Positions 33,902 through 43,506 are shown, numbered from the stretch's first letter. The stretch is DNA of 64,000 nt from Pseudomonas tensinigenes (GCF_014268445.2 NZ_CP077089.1:4581501-4645500), one strand, 5' to 3'. Numbers and translations are program-made. Notes: a model not told the origin generated them from the sequence alone.

Positions 33902-36900
33902 TCAGCCTTTTTCGTCGATCCCGGCTTGCAGGGTCTGGGTATCCAGATGCCCGCTGAGGGTGACCGGGCCGACTTTCAGGTTGCCGTTTTCCAGGGAAAC
34001 CTTCGGTGCGTTTTCCTCGGCTTTATGCGGCAGATCAAGGCCCGCTTTCACACCGTAGTCACGGTTGCTCAGATCAGCACTGCTGACCTTCGAACCACCC
34101 AGATCGACCTTCCCTTGCGTCGCCGATATGCGCGCACCGGTCAGTTGTGTTGCGCCGTCGACCGCGAGGTTCAAGCCTTGGCTGGCACTGATACCGGACG
34201 CCTGCGCAACGCTGTCCTTGTGCGCGTACTCACCCTGCACTTTCAGCGTCGGTTTGTAGTCGGTGCCGGCGAGCTTCTCTTTGTCGCTCGGTGGATTTTT
34301 CTTCGCGGTCAGGCCCAGATCGACATCGACCTTGGCGTGGTTGCTGCTGTCCTGACGGCTTTCGACGCTCAGATCACCCGCGACCTTGCCGCTGACAGTT
34401 TTCGCGTCGATCCGCGCACCCGCCAGTTGTGCATCACCGGCACTGTTCAACATCACGCTGTCAGCCTTGATCTGGCTGTTCTGCTGGGTGCTGCGTTGCA
34501 GGTAATCCACACCGACTTTGGCTCCGGCGTTGAAGCCGTGATCGCCGCTGGCCTTCTCATCAGCGGCGGTCGGGGTTTTGCTGCTCAGGTTGCCGCCAGC
34601 ATTCAGCGCCACGTTCCAGTTGTTGTGGTTGTCGGTGGACTGCGCCGACTCCTGCACATAACCGCCCTTCTGCGCGTCGATGTTGACGTTCGGTGCGCTG
34701 ACTTGCGTGCCCTGCAGATGAATCGAATCACCGCTCAACGCGATGCCGTTCTGGCTGCTGAGCTGGCCACCAGTAAGGGTTTTCGAATCCTCGTTAACCC
34801 GACCGATATTGAAGTTGCCACTCAGATTGCCGCCCTGATCACTACTCTTCTCGCTGCTGGTTTTGCTGCCGCCGCCCTTCAAGCCGCCGCCGAGATTACT
34901 ACCGGTCGCGGTGTGAGTGTCGGTTGCGGCTTGCAGATCGAGCTTGCCGTCGGCGTGCAGATTTATGGCGCCAGCGCTGTCGATCTTGCTGCCTTGCTGG
35001 ACTTGATTGCCGCCGCTGCTGAGTTGCACCGGACCGTTGCCGCTGATGCTCGCCACATGGGCCTGCGTGTCAGTGGTTTGCTTGCCTGTGTGATCGAGCT
35101 GGAACCCGGCGCCGACGTCGACGTTGGTGCCATCGGTACCCGGCAAGGTGCCGACCGTCAGCGAGGCGTTGCCACGCAGGCTGCTGTCATTGTTGCTCTG
35201 GCGGTCGTTGGCCTGATTCAGCGCCAGATCACCGCCAGTCTTGATATTCACACCGCCCTGCCCGCCGTCGAAACGGCTGCCTGCGAACTGCGCATCGCCG
35301 CCGACCTTGATGTTCACACCCTGGCTGCCGGCATAAGCGCCGACGACGGCGGTGGAACTGTCCTTGCTCGACGCACTGCTGCCACCCGCGCCGCTGCCGG
35401 CGACGTTCACGTCTTCACCGGTCTTGGTGTAGACGCGCACATCGACCTTGGCATCCACCGCGTTCGCGCTGCTGTTGTGCGTTTTGCTCGCGGCATCGGC
35501 AAGCAGTTTGTCAGCGCTGATGTTCACTTGGCCGGCGCTGGCGTTGTATTGGGTGCCTTGCTCATGCAGCGTGCCGGTGGTTTTCACATCGACAGTGCCG
35601 CCGTCAAACCGGCTGACCACAGCGTTGGTGTTTTGCTCGGTTTTGCTGGCGCTGCCATGACCGACCGCAACGTCGATTCCGACATTCGGCTGACCGAGAT
35701 TGGCCAGTGCGTCCTTGTCCGGGATCTTGCCGTTGAGCACGTCCTTGACCGCGCCCGCGACCGGCCGGGCGATGTCCTTGTATTCGACGTTGGCGCCGAT
35801 ATCGGCCGACCAGTTGCTGTCGTTGTGCGTGCTGCTGTCAGTGTTGCTGGCGGCGCGATTGTCGATCTCGTTGGCGGCGACATTCAGACCGTTGCCAGCC
35901 TTGAGTTGCGCGCCTTCGGTAGCGAGTTTGTCGGCATTGATCGTCAGGCCACCGCTGCTCTGCACACTCGTGGTCTGTGCGATGGTTTTGCTGGTCGAAT
36001 CCTGCACAGTGCTGTGGGCGAAATCGACGCCACTGCCGGCACGGTCGAGGCCGCCGGTGTAGTAGAAACCACCGCCGGTGGTGGAGGTATCGGTCGAAGT
36101 TTTATGGCTGTCTGCTTCCGCGAGCAACGAGACGTTTTTGCCGCTCAGCGTGGTATCGCCAGCAGTGGATTTCACTTGCGCGCCTTTGAGCGTCACGTCA
36201 CCGCCCGCCCTCACCTGCACACTGCCGCCGCTGAGGCTGGAGCCTTGCTGGGTGACGTCGTTGCTAGTGACGGTTTGCTGTTTGTCTTGGTAGTGAACCC
36301 CGGCGCGATACTGCTCCGGCGTTTGCTCTTTGGCGTACGCATCGAAGCCACGGGTGTGCGTGGTATCAGTGCTGTCGTGAGTGTTCTGCGCAGCATGCAC
36401 ATGGACGTCACCCGCCGCGTCGGCCGTCAGCGCCCCGTCAGCCTTGACCGTAGAACCCGCCACTTCGATGTCCTTGGCGCTTTTGAGCTTGAGGTTGCTG
36501 TCCGACACCAGTTCACTGCGCACGGTGCTGCTGTCTTGGCTGTTCTGCCGCGACTCGTCCTTGCTGATGCCGAAGAACTTGCTGTCCTTGTCGTGGTTGT
36601 TACTGTGCGAGGTGTCCTGCACGCCGTCGATGATCAGCGAACCCTTGTCGCTGATCACGCTGGCGTCGGTGCCGCCACGCACCTGGCTGCCGCTGATGCG
36701 CACATCGTCAGCCTTGACGATCAGTTTGCCGCTAGCGTTGATCTTGCTGCCCTGATGCTGGGTCTTGCCCTTGTCGGCATCGCCGGTCTTGCCGAAGAAA
36801 CCACCGCCGACCAGGTCCCCGGAGTAACGATTGTCGCTGCTGCGATTGGTCCGTGTGGCGGTGCTGATTTCCACCTGTTTACCGGCCAGTTGCACGTCGC

Positions 36901-38371
36901 CGGCGCTGCTCAATTCGGCTCCCTCGGAGCGCAACAACGCGGCGGTTTGCAGGGCAATGTTACCGGCCTTCAACTGGCTGGTGACGCTGCGCTGCTCTTC
37001 GCTGCTGCTGTTCCAGTCGGCTTTCCACAGGTGTTTCCGGTGGTTGCCTTGATCGGTCTGGGTGTGGCTTTCAGTGGCGGCGGTCAGGCGCAGATCGCCG
37101 CCGCTTTGCACGTCGAGAGTCTTCGCGGCTTGGACTTTGGCGGCTTTCAGCTCGGTGTCTTTACCGGACGACAACTTGGCGTCGCGGCTGGCAATAATCT
37201 GGCTGCCATGCTGACGCGACTCACTGTCGGTCTGGGTGCGGTCGTAGGTTTCCCAGGTGATGCCGATGGTGCTGTTGTTCCAGTTTTCGCGCTTTTCCTG
37301 AAGCTTGCGGCTTTCGACTGTGGACAGGGTCAGGTTGCGTTTCGCGTCGACAGTGACGTCGCGAGCGCTGACATCGGTAGCCGCCAACGTCAGATCCTTG
37401 CCGCTGTGCAAAGCGACATCGCCCTGACTGCTGCGAATACCGGCACGGGTCACGTCGAGGCGGTTAGTCAGCGCTTCACCGCTGACACTCAAGTCACCGG
37501 CCGAACGAATCTGCACGCCGTCACGCCCGGCCACTTGCACCGCGCCCACCCGCACGCCTGCGCCTTCGGCGGTGCTGACAATATTGATGCGCCCGGCCTG
37601 CATCGCGCCGAACAGACTGGCGTCGATGCGTTGATCAGCGGTGTTGCCCGCTGGATCCACGGTTTTCACCTGACCGCTGGCGTAATCGACCTGATTGCGC
37701 CCGACCGTGAGATTCAACTGATCGCGCGCAGTGATCGCGCCCTGACTGTCGATACGCGGCGCGATCAGGTTGATCGAGCCCTCACCGTTGCGCAGGCCGC
37801 CGCTGTGAATCTGCAACTGACCGCTGGCATCGCGGCTGTTCAGGCTTTGCAGTTTGCCGTCATTCAATTCCGGACGACCGACCAGCAGATTGGCGTTCGG
37901 CGTGTTGATAAAACTGCCGCCATTGACCGAGATGCCGTTGGGGTTGGCCAGCACGTAATCGGCTGCGCGGCCGAAGATTTCCTGCGCGCCGTTGATGGCG
38001 GACGGGTTGCGACTGATCACTTCGTTGAGGATCACGCTCGCGGCCTGGCCTTGCAGTTGCGGGTTGGCCGCCAGTTGCCCGGCCAGTTGCGACTGCCCGG
38101 CCTGCAGGGCGTTGTTCAGCACCAGGCCCTGGCGGTCGACGTTGTAGTCGAGGAACTGGTTGTGCGACAGGCCCGAACCGTTGGGCGCGACGATGTTGAC
38201 GATGGGCACACCGCCCTGGGTCTGCAATTGCGCGGTGCCGCCCGGTCCCGGTGCGACCACGACGCCGCCGGCGAGCGCGCTCGGCAGGTGCACGGCGAAG
38301 AACAGGCTGGCAATCGCCCAGCGCAATTTGCCCCGAGGCGAAAGATGAAATGCAAAGGTGTGTGCTGGCAT
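33902..38371 (-). CDS. filamentous hemagglutinin-type exoprotein of two-partner secretion (TpsA)
   Basis: 1489 residues from ATG 38371, preceded by GGAGA; the frame runs 30 bp further. A signal peptide (~1-33, ends SALA) precedes the TPS secretion domain with HNQFLDYNVDRQGLVLNNAL and the family hallmark NPNGISVNGGSFINTPNANLLVG. The rest is a long series of beta-helix repeats of hemagglutinin type (many ...GSVQVRAGGDVTLKGAQV-like and VNISADKL-like units). It ends ...DTQTLQAGIDEKG with no VENN motif and no toxin-like C-terminal tail, so a CdiA-type contact toxin is unlikely; an adhesin is likelier. Partner tpsB lies 97 nt upstream. Confidence 0.88.
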   Translation of the reverse strand: MPAHTFAFHLSPRGKLRWAIASLFFAVHLPSALAGGVVVAPGPGGTAQLQTQGGVPIVNIVAPNGSGLSHNQFLDYNVDRQGLVLNNALQAGQSQLAGQLAANPQLQGQAASVILNEVISRNPSAINGAQEIFGRAADYVLANPNGISVNGGSFINTPNANLLVGRPELNDGKLQSLNSRDASGQLQIHSGGLRNGEGSINLIAPRIDSQGAITARDQLNLTVGRNQVDYASGQVKTVDPAGNTADQRIDASLFGAMQAGRINIVSTAEGAGVRVGAVQVAGRDGVQIRSAGDLSVSGEALTNRLDVTRAGIRSSQGDVALHSGKDLTLAATDVSARDVTVDAKRNLTLSTVESRKLQEKRENWNNSTIGITWETYDRTQTDSESRQHGSQIIASRDAKLSSGKDTELKAAKVQAAKTLDVQSGGDLRLTAATESHTQTDQGNHRKHLWKADWNSSSEEQRSVTSQLKAGNIALQTAALLRSEGAELSSAGDVQLAGKQVEISTATRTNRSSDNRYSGDLVGGGFFGKTGDADKGKTQHQGSKINASGKLIVKADDVRISGSQVRGGTDASVISDKGSLIIDGVQDTSHSNNHDKDSKFFGISKDESRQNSQDSSTVRSELVSDSNLKLKSAKDIEVAGSTVKADGALTADAAGDVHVHAAQNTHDSTDTTHTRGFDAYAKEQTPEQYRAGVHYQDKQQTVTSNDVTQQGSSLSGGSVQVRAGGDVTLKGAQVKSTAGDTTLSGKNVSLLAEADSHKTSTDTSTTGGGFYYTGGLDRAGSGVDFAHSTVQDSTSKTIAQTTSVQSSGGLTINADKLATEGAQLKAGNGLNVAANEIDNRAASNTDSSTHNDSNWSADIGANVEYKDIARPVAGAVKDVLNGKIPDKDALANLGQPNVGIDVAVGHGSASKTEQNTNAVVSRFDGGTVDVKTTGTLHEQGTQYNASAGQVNISADKLLADAASKTHNSSANAVDAKVDVRVYTKTGEDVNVAGSGAGGSSASSKDSSTAVVGAYAGSQGVNIKVGGDAQFAGSRFDGGQGGVNIKTGGDLALNQANDRQSNNDSSLRGNASLTVGTLPGTDGTNVDVGAGFQLDHTGKQTTDTQAHVASISGNGPVQLSSGGNQVQQGSKIDSAGAINLHADGKLDLQAATDTHTATGSNLGGGLKGGGSKTSSEKSSDQGGNLSGNFNIGRVNEDSKTLTGGQLSSQNGIALSGDSIHLQGTQVSAPNVNIDAQKGGYVQESAQSTDNHNNWNVALNAGGNLSSKTPTAADEKASGDHGFNAGAKVGVDYLQRSTQQNSQIKADSVMLNSAGDAQLAGARIDAKTVSGKVAGDLSVESRQDSSNHAKVDVDLGLTAKKNPPSDKEKLAGTDYKPTLKVQGEYAHKDSVAQASGISASQGLNLAVDGATQLTGARISATQGKVDLGGSKVSSADLSNRDYGVKAGLDLPHKAEENAPKVSLENGNLKVGPVTLSGHLDTQTLQAGIDEKG

Positions 38372-38468
38372 AAAAACGTCTCCATGTGAGTACGGCATCA
38401 CGTCGCGCGTTTAGTCTTGGCCGTGGCTGACGCGCTCAGATCCGACGGCTGTTTGTTCACTGCGTTGT

Positions 38469-40196
38469 TCAGATTTGCAGGCCGACTCGCATCAGCCAGG
38501 TTTCAGGCTCGTGCTGCAGACCGCTCGGCGTGTTGAGGGCGCGTTGGTAATCGACGTCCACTTGCAGGTTCTTCCAGCCCAGATTCAGGCCGACACTGGC
38601 GCCACTCAGGCGTTGGCCCTGCGCGCCGTGATCGGCCTTGATCCAGCCGTGGTCGAGGCCCACACGCGGGGTAATCTGCACTGGCCATTCACTGCGCAGC
38701 GGCAGGCGCAAGGTGTTGCGCCAGATCGCGCCGCTGGCGCCGGAGGCACTGCTGACGCGATAGCCGCGCACCGCCGAATCGTCGGTGCCGAGCAACTGTT
38801 CGATGACCGGCAACGGGTCCGGGCTGTACTGCAAATTAAGCTGGCTCTGCCACTGCCAGACCTGCGCGCCAAACTGACTATTGCGCCATTGGCTGAGGCC
38901 GGCGCGGTACTTGCGGAACTGTGCCTTGGGCAGGTTGTTGATCTGCTGTTGTGAATCGTCGTCGGCGCCAAACCAGCGCAGGCCCTGGGCGTAATTGACG
39001 TCGAGGTTCCACACCGCGCGGTCGAGCCAGAACAGATTGAGTCCGGCTTCGGCCACGGTGAGAGTCGGGCTCTGAATACCGAGGCGAACGTCTTGCAGAT
39101 AGCTGTCGACATCCTTGTGCGCCAGTTGCAGGTTGGCGCTGAGCTGCCGGCTCTGGTCGCGCCACAACACACGGTCGGCGCGCAGGCTGACCTGATCGGT
39201 GATGCCGTTGTTGTGAAAAGTCACGCTCGGCAGTTTGAATGGTGCGCGGTATTCGGCGTGGCTGGCGAACACGCTGTAGGTCCAGTAGCCGTAGGGAATC
39301 GCGTAATACAGGCTGGCATTGCGGTTAAAGCGGTCACCCTGATTGAGGGTGTCGCTGGCGCTGAGGCTCAACAAGTCGTTGAGCTGCAACGGGCTGTCGA
39401 GACTGAGGCTGACGGTGTCGCGGTCGCGCCCGGTGCTGGCGCTGCCGAGGTTGTCGATCCCCGCGTTCAAGGCCCAGCGCGAATGCGCGGAGGTGCGCGA
39501 ACGCAGGATGATCCGTGAGGCGCCGGGATGGCTGCCGGGGGCGATGTCGGCGGTAAGATCGACCGAGCGCAGGCGATTCAGTTGATCCAGCCCTTGCTCC
39601 AGATCGCGCAGGTTCAGCGGCTCGCCGAGCATCCCCGGGAACGCGCCGCCCAACGAAACAGGCAGGTTCTGATCGGCCAGTTCGATGGACTCGATGTAGC
39701 CTTCGTCAACGCGGATATCCAGCGACTGCCCCGCTGCCGGTGCGCTGACCAAATACGGGCGGCTGGCGATGTAGCCCTTGTCGACATAGCTCGCGGTGAT
39801 GGTCGCCAGCAGATGATTGATCTGGCCGACGCCCATGCACGGCGCCAGCAGCGGTTTGATCCGCGCATTGAGCTTGTCGCTGTCGATCAGCGTGACACCA
39901 CCGATGCGCGTACCGCTCAATGGCCAGCAACGTTCATCGGGGGCAACGGTTGGCGGGATGGCCGGGGTGATCGGCGTCGGGCCGAACGCGCCGCGCTGCA
40001 ATTGCCGTTTTCTCTGTTCAAGTTGCAGTTGTTGCAGATCGCGCTGTTGCTGTTGCTGCTGGCGCAGCACTTCCTGGCCCGGCGCGACAGGTTCGGCGGC
40101 TTCAATCGAGGAGGCACACACACTCAACACAAAGGCCGACAACAGCGGGCAAAGCGGGGAACGACGGCGAAAAACAGCGCGAAACGGAAACGGCAC
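38469..40196 (-). CDS. two-partner secretion outer-membrane transporter (TpsB, ShlB/FhaC type)
   Basis: 575 residues from GTG 40196, with AAGGA 8 nt before; no in-frame ATG is nearby. The order is signal peptide, an N-terminal Gln-rich helix (LRQQQQQQRDLQQLQLEQRKRQLQ), POTRA domains (~70-230), then a 16-stranded barrel that ends TWLMRVGLQI. RGYRVS around the conserved RGY element and ...VRGYR are features of the FhaC conserved loop. It secretes the TpsA adhesin. Upstream of tpsA, same strand. Confidence 0.88.
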   Translation of the reverse strand: MPFPFRAVFRRRSPLCPLLSAFVLSVCASSIEAAEPVAPGQEVLRQQQQQQRDLQQLQLEQRKRQLQRGAFGPTPITPAIPPTVAPDERCWPLSGTRIGGVTLIDSDKLNARIKPLLAPCMGVGQINHLLATITASYVDKGYIASRPYLVSAPAAGQSLDIRVDEGYIESIELADQNLPVSLGGAFPGMLGEPLNLRDLEQGLDQLNRLRSVDLTADIAPGSHPGASRIILRSRTSAHSRWALNAGIDNLGSASTGRDRDTVSLSLDSPLQLNDLLSLSASDTLNQGDRFNRNASLYYAIPYGYWTYSVFASHAEYRAPFKLPSVTFHNNGITDQVSLRADRVLWRDQSRQLSANLQLAHKDVDSYLQDVRLGIQSPTLTVAEAGLNLFWLDRAVWNLDVNYAQGLRWFGADDDSQQQINNLPKAQFRKYRAGLSQWRNSQFGAQVWQWQSQLNLQYSPDPLPVIEQLLGTDDSAVRGYRVSSASGASGAIWRNTLRLPLRSEWPVQITPRVGLDHGWIKADHGAQGQRLSGASVGLNLGWKNLQVDVDYQRALNTPSGLQHEPETWLMRVGLQI

Positions 40197-40208
40197 GCAA
40201 CATCCTTG

Positions 40209-40247
40209 CGATCATAAAATGGCGTAATGCCATGTCATCAATGATCG
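40209..40247. promoter_or_regulatory. nested palindromes upstream of the two-partner secretion operon
   Basis: CGATCAT (40209-40215) and ATGATCG (40241-40247) enclose ATGGC-GTAAT-GCCAT (40219-40233). The outer arms are 25 nt apart. They lie 13-50 nt upstream of the tpsB GTG, the position for an operator or leader hairpin. The regulator is not known. Confidence 0.45.
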
Positions 40248-40304
40248 TGATAGTCGGAGCCCTCCTACACAAATGCAAGACGCTTCCTACAGCGCTTACA
40301 TTTC

Positions 40305-41438
40305 TTAAACAATTGCTTTGCCTGGCTTTATTGTCAGCAGCAAGGCCACGGTGCTGCACGCTATCAGGGTTTCCCCGAGGGCTTGAAACCAGCCCGCGAG
40401 CATCAGCCCCGCGCCGATCAGCAGGTAATACATCAAGCCCAACAACGCCCCGGCGGTGCCCAATCGATCAGCGTAATGTGCCAGTGCCGCACCGAGAATG
40501 TTGGGGATCGCCAAGCCGAACGCCAACACCACCAGCAACATCGGCAGCACGAATGCGACACTGCCCTGCAGCGACCACACGCCCACACCACCGAGCAACG
40601 CGATGCCACCCGCGAGGCGAATCAACTGCAACGCCTTGAACCCGCCCGTCAATAAACGTCGGTTAAGCCATGCTCCAAAACCTGAGCCCAGCGCGAGGAT
40701 CACACCGCTGTAACCGAACACACTGGCGTCCACCCCCAGCCGCTGAAACATGAACGGGCCGAGGCTGTAATAACTGAAAAGCGCCACGTTGAATGACGCG
40801 ATCCACAGCGCCGAGCGCCAGATTCCCGGGTCACGCAACATGCGCCCTGACGTTTCGAACAGGCAGACGTGCGGTGGTTGTTCCGCTCGGGTTTCCGGCA
40901 AGGCGTACACACTCCACAACCAGAGCAGCGTGGCCAATAACAGCAAGGCGCCGAGCACACCGCGATAACCAAAGGCCTGAACCAGACCGGCGCCACTGAA
41001 CAAACCAATCGCCGGACTGGCCGCCAGCGCAATGCCCACCAACGAAAACACCTGCGCCAGTTCGGCGCCTTTGAAGCGGTCGCGCAACACGGTTTGCGTG
41101 ACCACCGAGCCCACCGCCGCACCGAACGCCGCCAACATCTGCGCCAGTAACAAGCCGTTGAAACTGCTGACCCGCAGGCCTAAAAGCGTGGCAATCGCAT
41201 AGATTGCCAAGCCCGCGAGCATCGCCGGGCGCCGACCGATGCGATCACACAAACGCCCCCACACCACCACCCCGACAGCAAACGCGAGGAAATACACCGA
41301 CAACGTCTGCGCGGCGGCTTGCGGGCCAACGTTAAACACACGCCCGATATCACCGAGCGCAGGGCTGTACAGGGTTTGCGCGATCTGCGGAAACATCAGC
41401 AGCGAAATCGCCAGCCACAGGAAATGTCTGTTGTTCAT
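40305..41438 (-). CDS. multidrug efflux MFS transporter (Bcr/CflA-like)
   Basis: 377 residues, ATG 41438, with GAGGAGTG upstream. About 12 helices. The loop 2-3 motif GRLCDRIGRRPAML is the MFS signature, and TQTVLRDRFKGAELAQVFSLVG is typical of the DHA1 group that includes CflA/Bcr. It expels drugs or metabolites at the inner membrane by proton exchange. It diverges from the AraC gene, which probably regulates it. Confidence 0.83.
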   Translation of the reverse strand: MNNRHFLWLAISLLMFPQIAQTLYSPALGDIGRVFNVGPQAAAQTLSVYFLAFAVGVVVWGRLCDRIGRRPAMLAGLAIYAIATLLGLRVSSFNGLLLAQMLAAFGAAVGSVVTQTVLRDRFKGAELAQVFSLVGIALAASPAIGLFSGAGLVQAFGYRGVLGALLLLATLLWLWSVYALPETRAEQPPHVCLFETSGRMLRDPGIWRSALWIASFNVALFSYYSLGPFMFQRLGVDASVFGYSGVILALGSGFGAWLNRRLLTGGFKALQLIRLAGGIALLGGVGVWSLQGSVAFVLPMLLVVLAFGLAIPNILGAALAHYADRLGTAGALLGLMYYLLIGAGLMLAGWFQALGETLIACSTVALLLTIKPGKAIV

Positions 41439-41445
41439 TGTTCAT

Positions 41446-41489
41446 CACTCCTCGTATAAACCGCCGAGGAGTTTAAGAATCGAGGAGTG
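41446..41489. promoter_or_regulatory. triple CGAGGAGT motif in a divergent promoter
   Basis: CACTCCTCG (41446-41454, inverted), CGAGGAGT (41465-41472) and CGAGGAGTG (41481-41489) lie within 44 bp between the MFS and AraC genes. The first also serves as the MFS Shine-Dalgarno. The two direct copies are 16 bp apart. Could be the AraC-protein site or chance repetition of a ribosome-binding-site-like sequence. Confidence 0.4.
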
Positions 41490-41536
41490 GCGTATTATCC
41501 GAACCCTGCCAACTAATCGCTGAAATCGGACAACCC

Positions 41537-42301
41537 ATGGCTTGGCTCGACGCCCACGCAACCTTTGACGCTGATCGCTTTCAGGCACCGGTGATTGGCA
41601 TCGCCTCGACTTTGAGTGATCACAATTCCGGCCTGCACCGTCATCAACGCGGGCAATTGCTGTACACGCGACAAGGCTGCACGCGGATTACCCTGGCGCA
41701 GCAGCTGTGTCTGCTGCCGCCGTCGCGGGCGGCGTGGATTCCGCCGGGTGTCAGTCATCGCGCGGTGATGCAGCAGAGTGTCGATTACCGCTCCATCTAC
41801 TTGATCCCTGAACTGTGCGCCGCACTGCCGCAGCAGGTCTGCGTGATTGAAGTCAGCCCCTTGTTGCGTGCGGTGCTGGAACCGATGGCGCTGGCGGATT
41901 TCGCCACCGATTGGCAGCAGGGCAAATTCGCCCACCTGCTCGGCCTGTGCCTGAGCGAAATCGCTGACGCGGCGCAGCAACCGATGCTGTTGCCGTTACC
42001 TCAGGACAAACGCCTCGCGCCGCTGCTGAAAACGCCCGAACGTCTGCCTCCGGAACTGCAAGTGCTGGAGCAGCAGATCGGCGCCAGCAGTCGCACCATC
42101 GGGCGAATTTTCCAGCGCGAAACCGGCATGAGTTATCAGCAATGGCGCCAGCAGTGGCGCTTGATGCGCGCGATGGAATTGCTCGCCACCGGACGCAGCC
42201 TGAGTTACTGCGCTTTCGAAACGGGTTTTGCCAGCGATAGCGCCTTTATCGCCTTCTTCAAATCCATGACCGGCCGCACACCGGGCCATTGGCTCAAGTG
42301 A
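41537..42301 (+). CDS. AraC-family transcriptional regulator
   Basis: 254 residues. A cupin-like N-terminal sensor (SGLHRHQRGQLLYTRQGCTRITLAQQLCLLPPSRAAWIPPGVSHRAVM) is followed by a C-terminal double HTH (SSRTIGRIFQRETGMSYQQWRQQWRLMRAM, SLSYCAFETGFASDSAFIAFFKSMTGRTPGHW). It is divergent from the MFS gene and also upstream of an EmrAB-like pair on the same strand, so it may control both efflux systems. Confidence 0.88.
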   Translation: MAWLDAHATFDADRFQAPVIGIASTLSDHNSGLHRHQRGQLLYTRQGCTRITLAQQLCLLPPSRAAWIPPGVSHRAVMQQSVDYRSIYLIPELCAALPQQVCVIEVSPLLRAVLEPMALADFATDWQQGKFAHLLGLCLSEIADAAQQPMLLPLPQDKRLAPLLKTPERLPPELQVLEQQIGASSRTIGRIFQRETGMSYQQWRQQWRLMRAMELLATGRSLSYCAFETGFASDSAFIAFFKSMTGRTPGHWLK

Positions 42302-42354
42302 GCAACTGACGATCGGCGTCAGAAATCATTTGCGACTAAATATTACCTACGTCA

Positions 42355-42370
42355 TATTACAGCTGTAATA
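42355..42370. promoter_or_regulatory. 16-bp perfect palindrome upstream of the efflux pair
   Basis: TATTACAGCTGTAATA is a perfect palindrome 27 bp before the EmrA-like ATG, with a second TATTAC at 42341-42346 nearby. It is a good operator candidate for the neighbouring regulator or for a TetR/MarR-type repressor elsewhere. Confidence 0.55.
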
Positions 42371-42396
42371 ACGACCCGTTTACCAGGTAATCCGCC

Positions 42397-43506
42397 ATGA
42401 CCAGCATGCCCAACCTCGAACCTGTTGTGGTAAAGACCAAGCCGCCCCTGCTTAAACGCCTGTTGCTTCCGGGCGCCGGCTTGCTCGCGTTGATCTTCGC
42501 CGGTGTGTACGCCGTGCACTGGTGGGGTGCCGGGCGTTTTCTTGAGGAAACCGACGATGCCTATATTGGTGGCGATGTCACGGTGATCGGGCCGAAAGTC
42601 GCCGGTTACATCGACGAAGTGCTGGTCAGCGACAACCAGCACGTCAAGGCTGGCGACGTGTTGATTCGCCTCGACGCCCGCGACTATCGCGCCAATCTGG
42701 CCAAAGCCGAAGGCGCCGTCGCCGCCGAAGAAGCGCTGCTGGCCAACCTCGATGCCACCGAACAACTGCAACACGCGGTGATCGGCCAGGCCCGCGCCGG
42801 CATCGATGCTGCCGGTGCGGAAACCGCACGTTCACGGGATGACAACGCGCGCTACAAACGCCTGGTGACGACCAATGCCGTGTCCGTGGAAAGCGCACAA
42901 CGTGCCGACGCCACCTTCAAAACTGCACAAGCCTTGAGCGCCCGCGCCCAAGCCGAACTGCTTGCCGCGCAACGCCAACTGGCGGTGATCGACACCCAGA
43001 AACAACAGGCCCGCGCCGCCCTTCAACAAGCCCGCGCCGAACGCGATCTGGCGCAACTGAACCTCGGCTACACCGAACTGCGCGCGCCGGTCGATGGGGT
43101 GATCGGCAACCGTCGCGCACGGGTCGGCGCCTATGCGCAGGCCGGTTCACAACAGTTGTCGGTGGTGCCGGCCAGCGGCTTGTGGGTCGATGCCAATTTC
43201 AAGGAAGACCAATTGGCGCGGATGAAACCCGGGCAGCGCGTGAGTATCCGCGCCGACGTGCTCGCCAGTCAGGAATTCCACGGCCGCCTCGACAGCCTCG
43301 CCCCCGCCACTGGCTCGCAGTTCAGCGTTTTGCCGCCGGAAAACGCCACCGGCAACTTCACCAAAATCGTCCAGCGCGTACCGGTGCGCATCCTCCTCGA
43401 CCCGGCCGACGGCGTGCTCGGTCACTTGCGCCCGGGGCTGTCGGTGACGGCGGAAGTCGACACCCGCGCGCAACCGGAAACCAGCGCCGTGGCCGTCGCG
43501 CCATGA
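42397..43506 (+). CDS. HlyD/EmrA-family membrane-fusion protein
   Basis: 369 residues. One N-terminal TM (~22-42), then the lipoyl and coiled-coil pattern of membrane-fusion proteins (EETDDAYIGGDVTVIGPKVAGYIDEVLVSDNQHVKAGDVLIRLD...). The coiled-coil region is rich in Ala/Gln (~95-205), and the beta-barrel part includes GLWVDANFKEDQLARMKPGQRV and ASQEFHGRLDSLAPATGSQFSVLPPENATGNFTKIVQRVPV. The adapter bridges the inner-membrane pump to an outer-membrane channel. Its stop overlaps the next start. Confidence 0.88.
   Translation: MTSMPNLEPVVVKTKPPLLKRLLLPGAGLLALIFAGVYAVHWWGAGRFLEETDDAYIGGDVTVIGPKVAGYIDEVLVSDNQHVKAGDVLIRLDARDYRANLAKAEGAVAAEEALLANLDATEQLQHAVIGQARAGIDAAGAETARSRDDNARYKRLVTTNAVSVESAQRADATFKTAQALSARAQAELLAAQRQLAVIDTQKQQARAALQQARAERDLAQLNLGYTELRAPVDGVIGNRRARVGAYAQAGSQQLSVVPASGLWVDANFKEDQLARMKPGQRVSIRADVLASQEFHGRLDSLAPATGSQFSVLPPENATGNFTKIVQRVPVRILLDPADGVLGHLRPGLSVTAEVDTRAQPETSAVAVAP

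Noticed and set aside
33902..33960. A CDI toxin/immunity pair at the end of the TpsA gene
   Set aside because: No VENN motif or toxin-like tail precedes the stop, and the next gene downstream is separated by repeats.
33866..38389. A 1507-codon open frame on the plus strand covering the entire TpsA gene in antisense
   Set aside because: The minus-strand frame has a signal peptide, TPS domain, NPNG motif and its TpsB partner. The antisense frame has no start signal and no protein-like pattern; it is kept open by the codon use and repetitive composition of the beta-helix gene.
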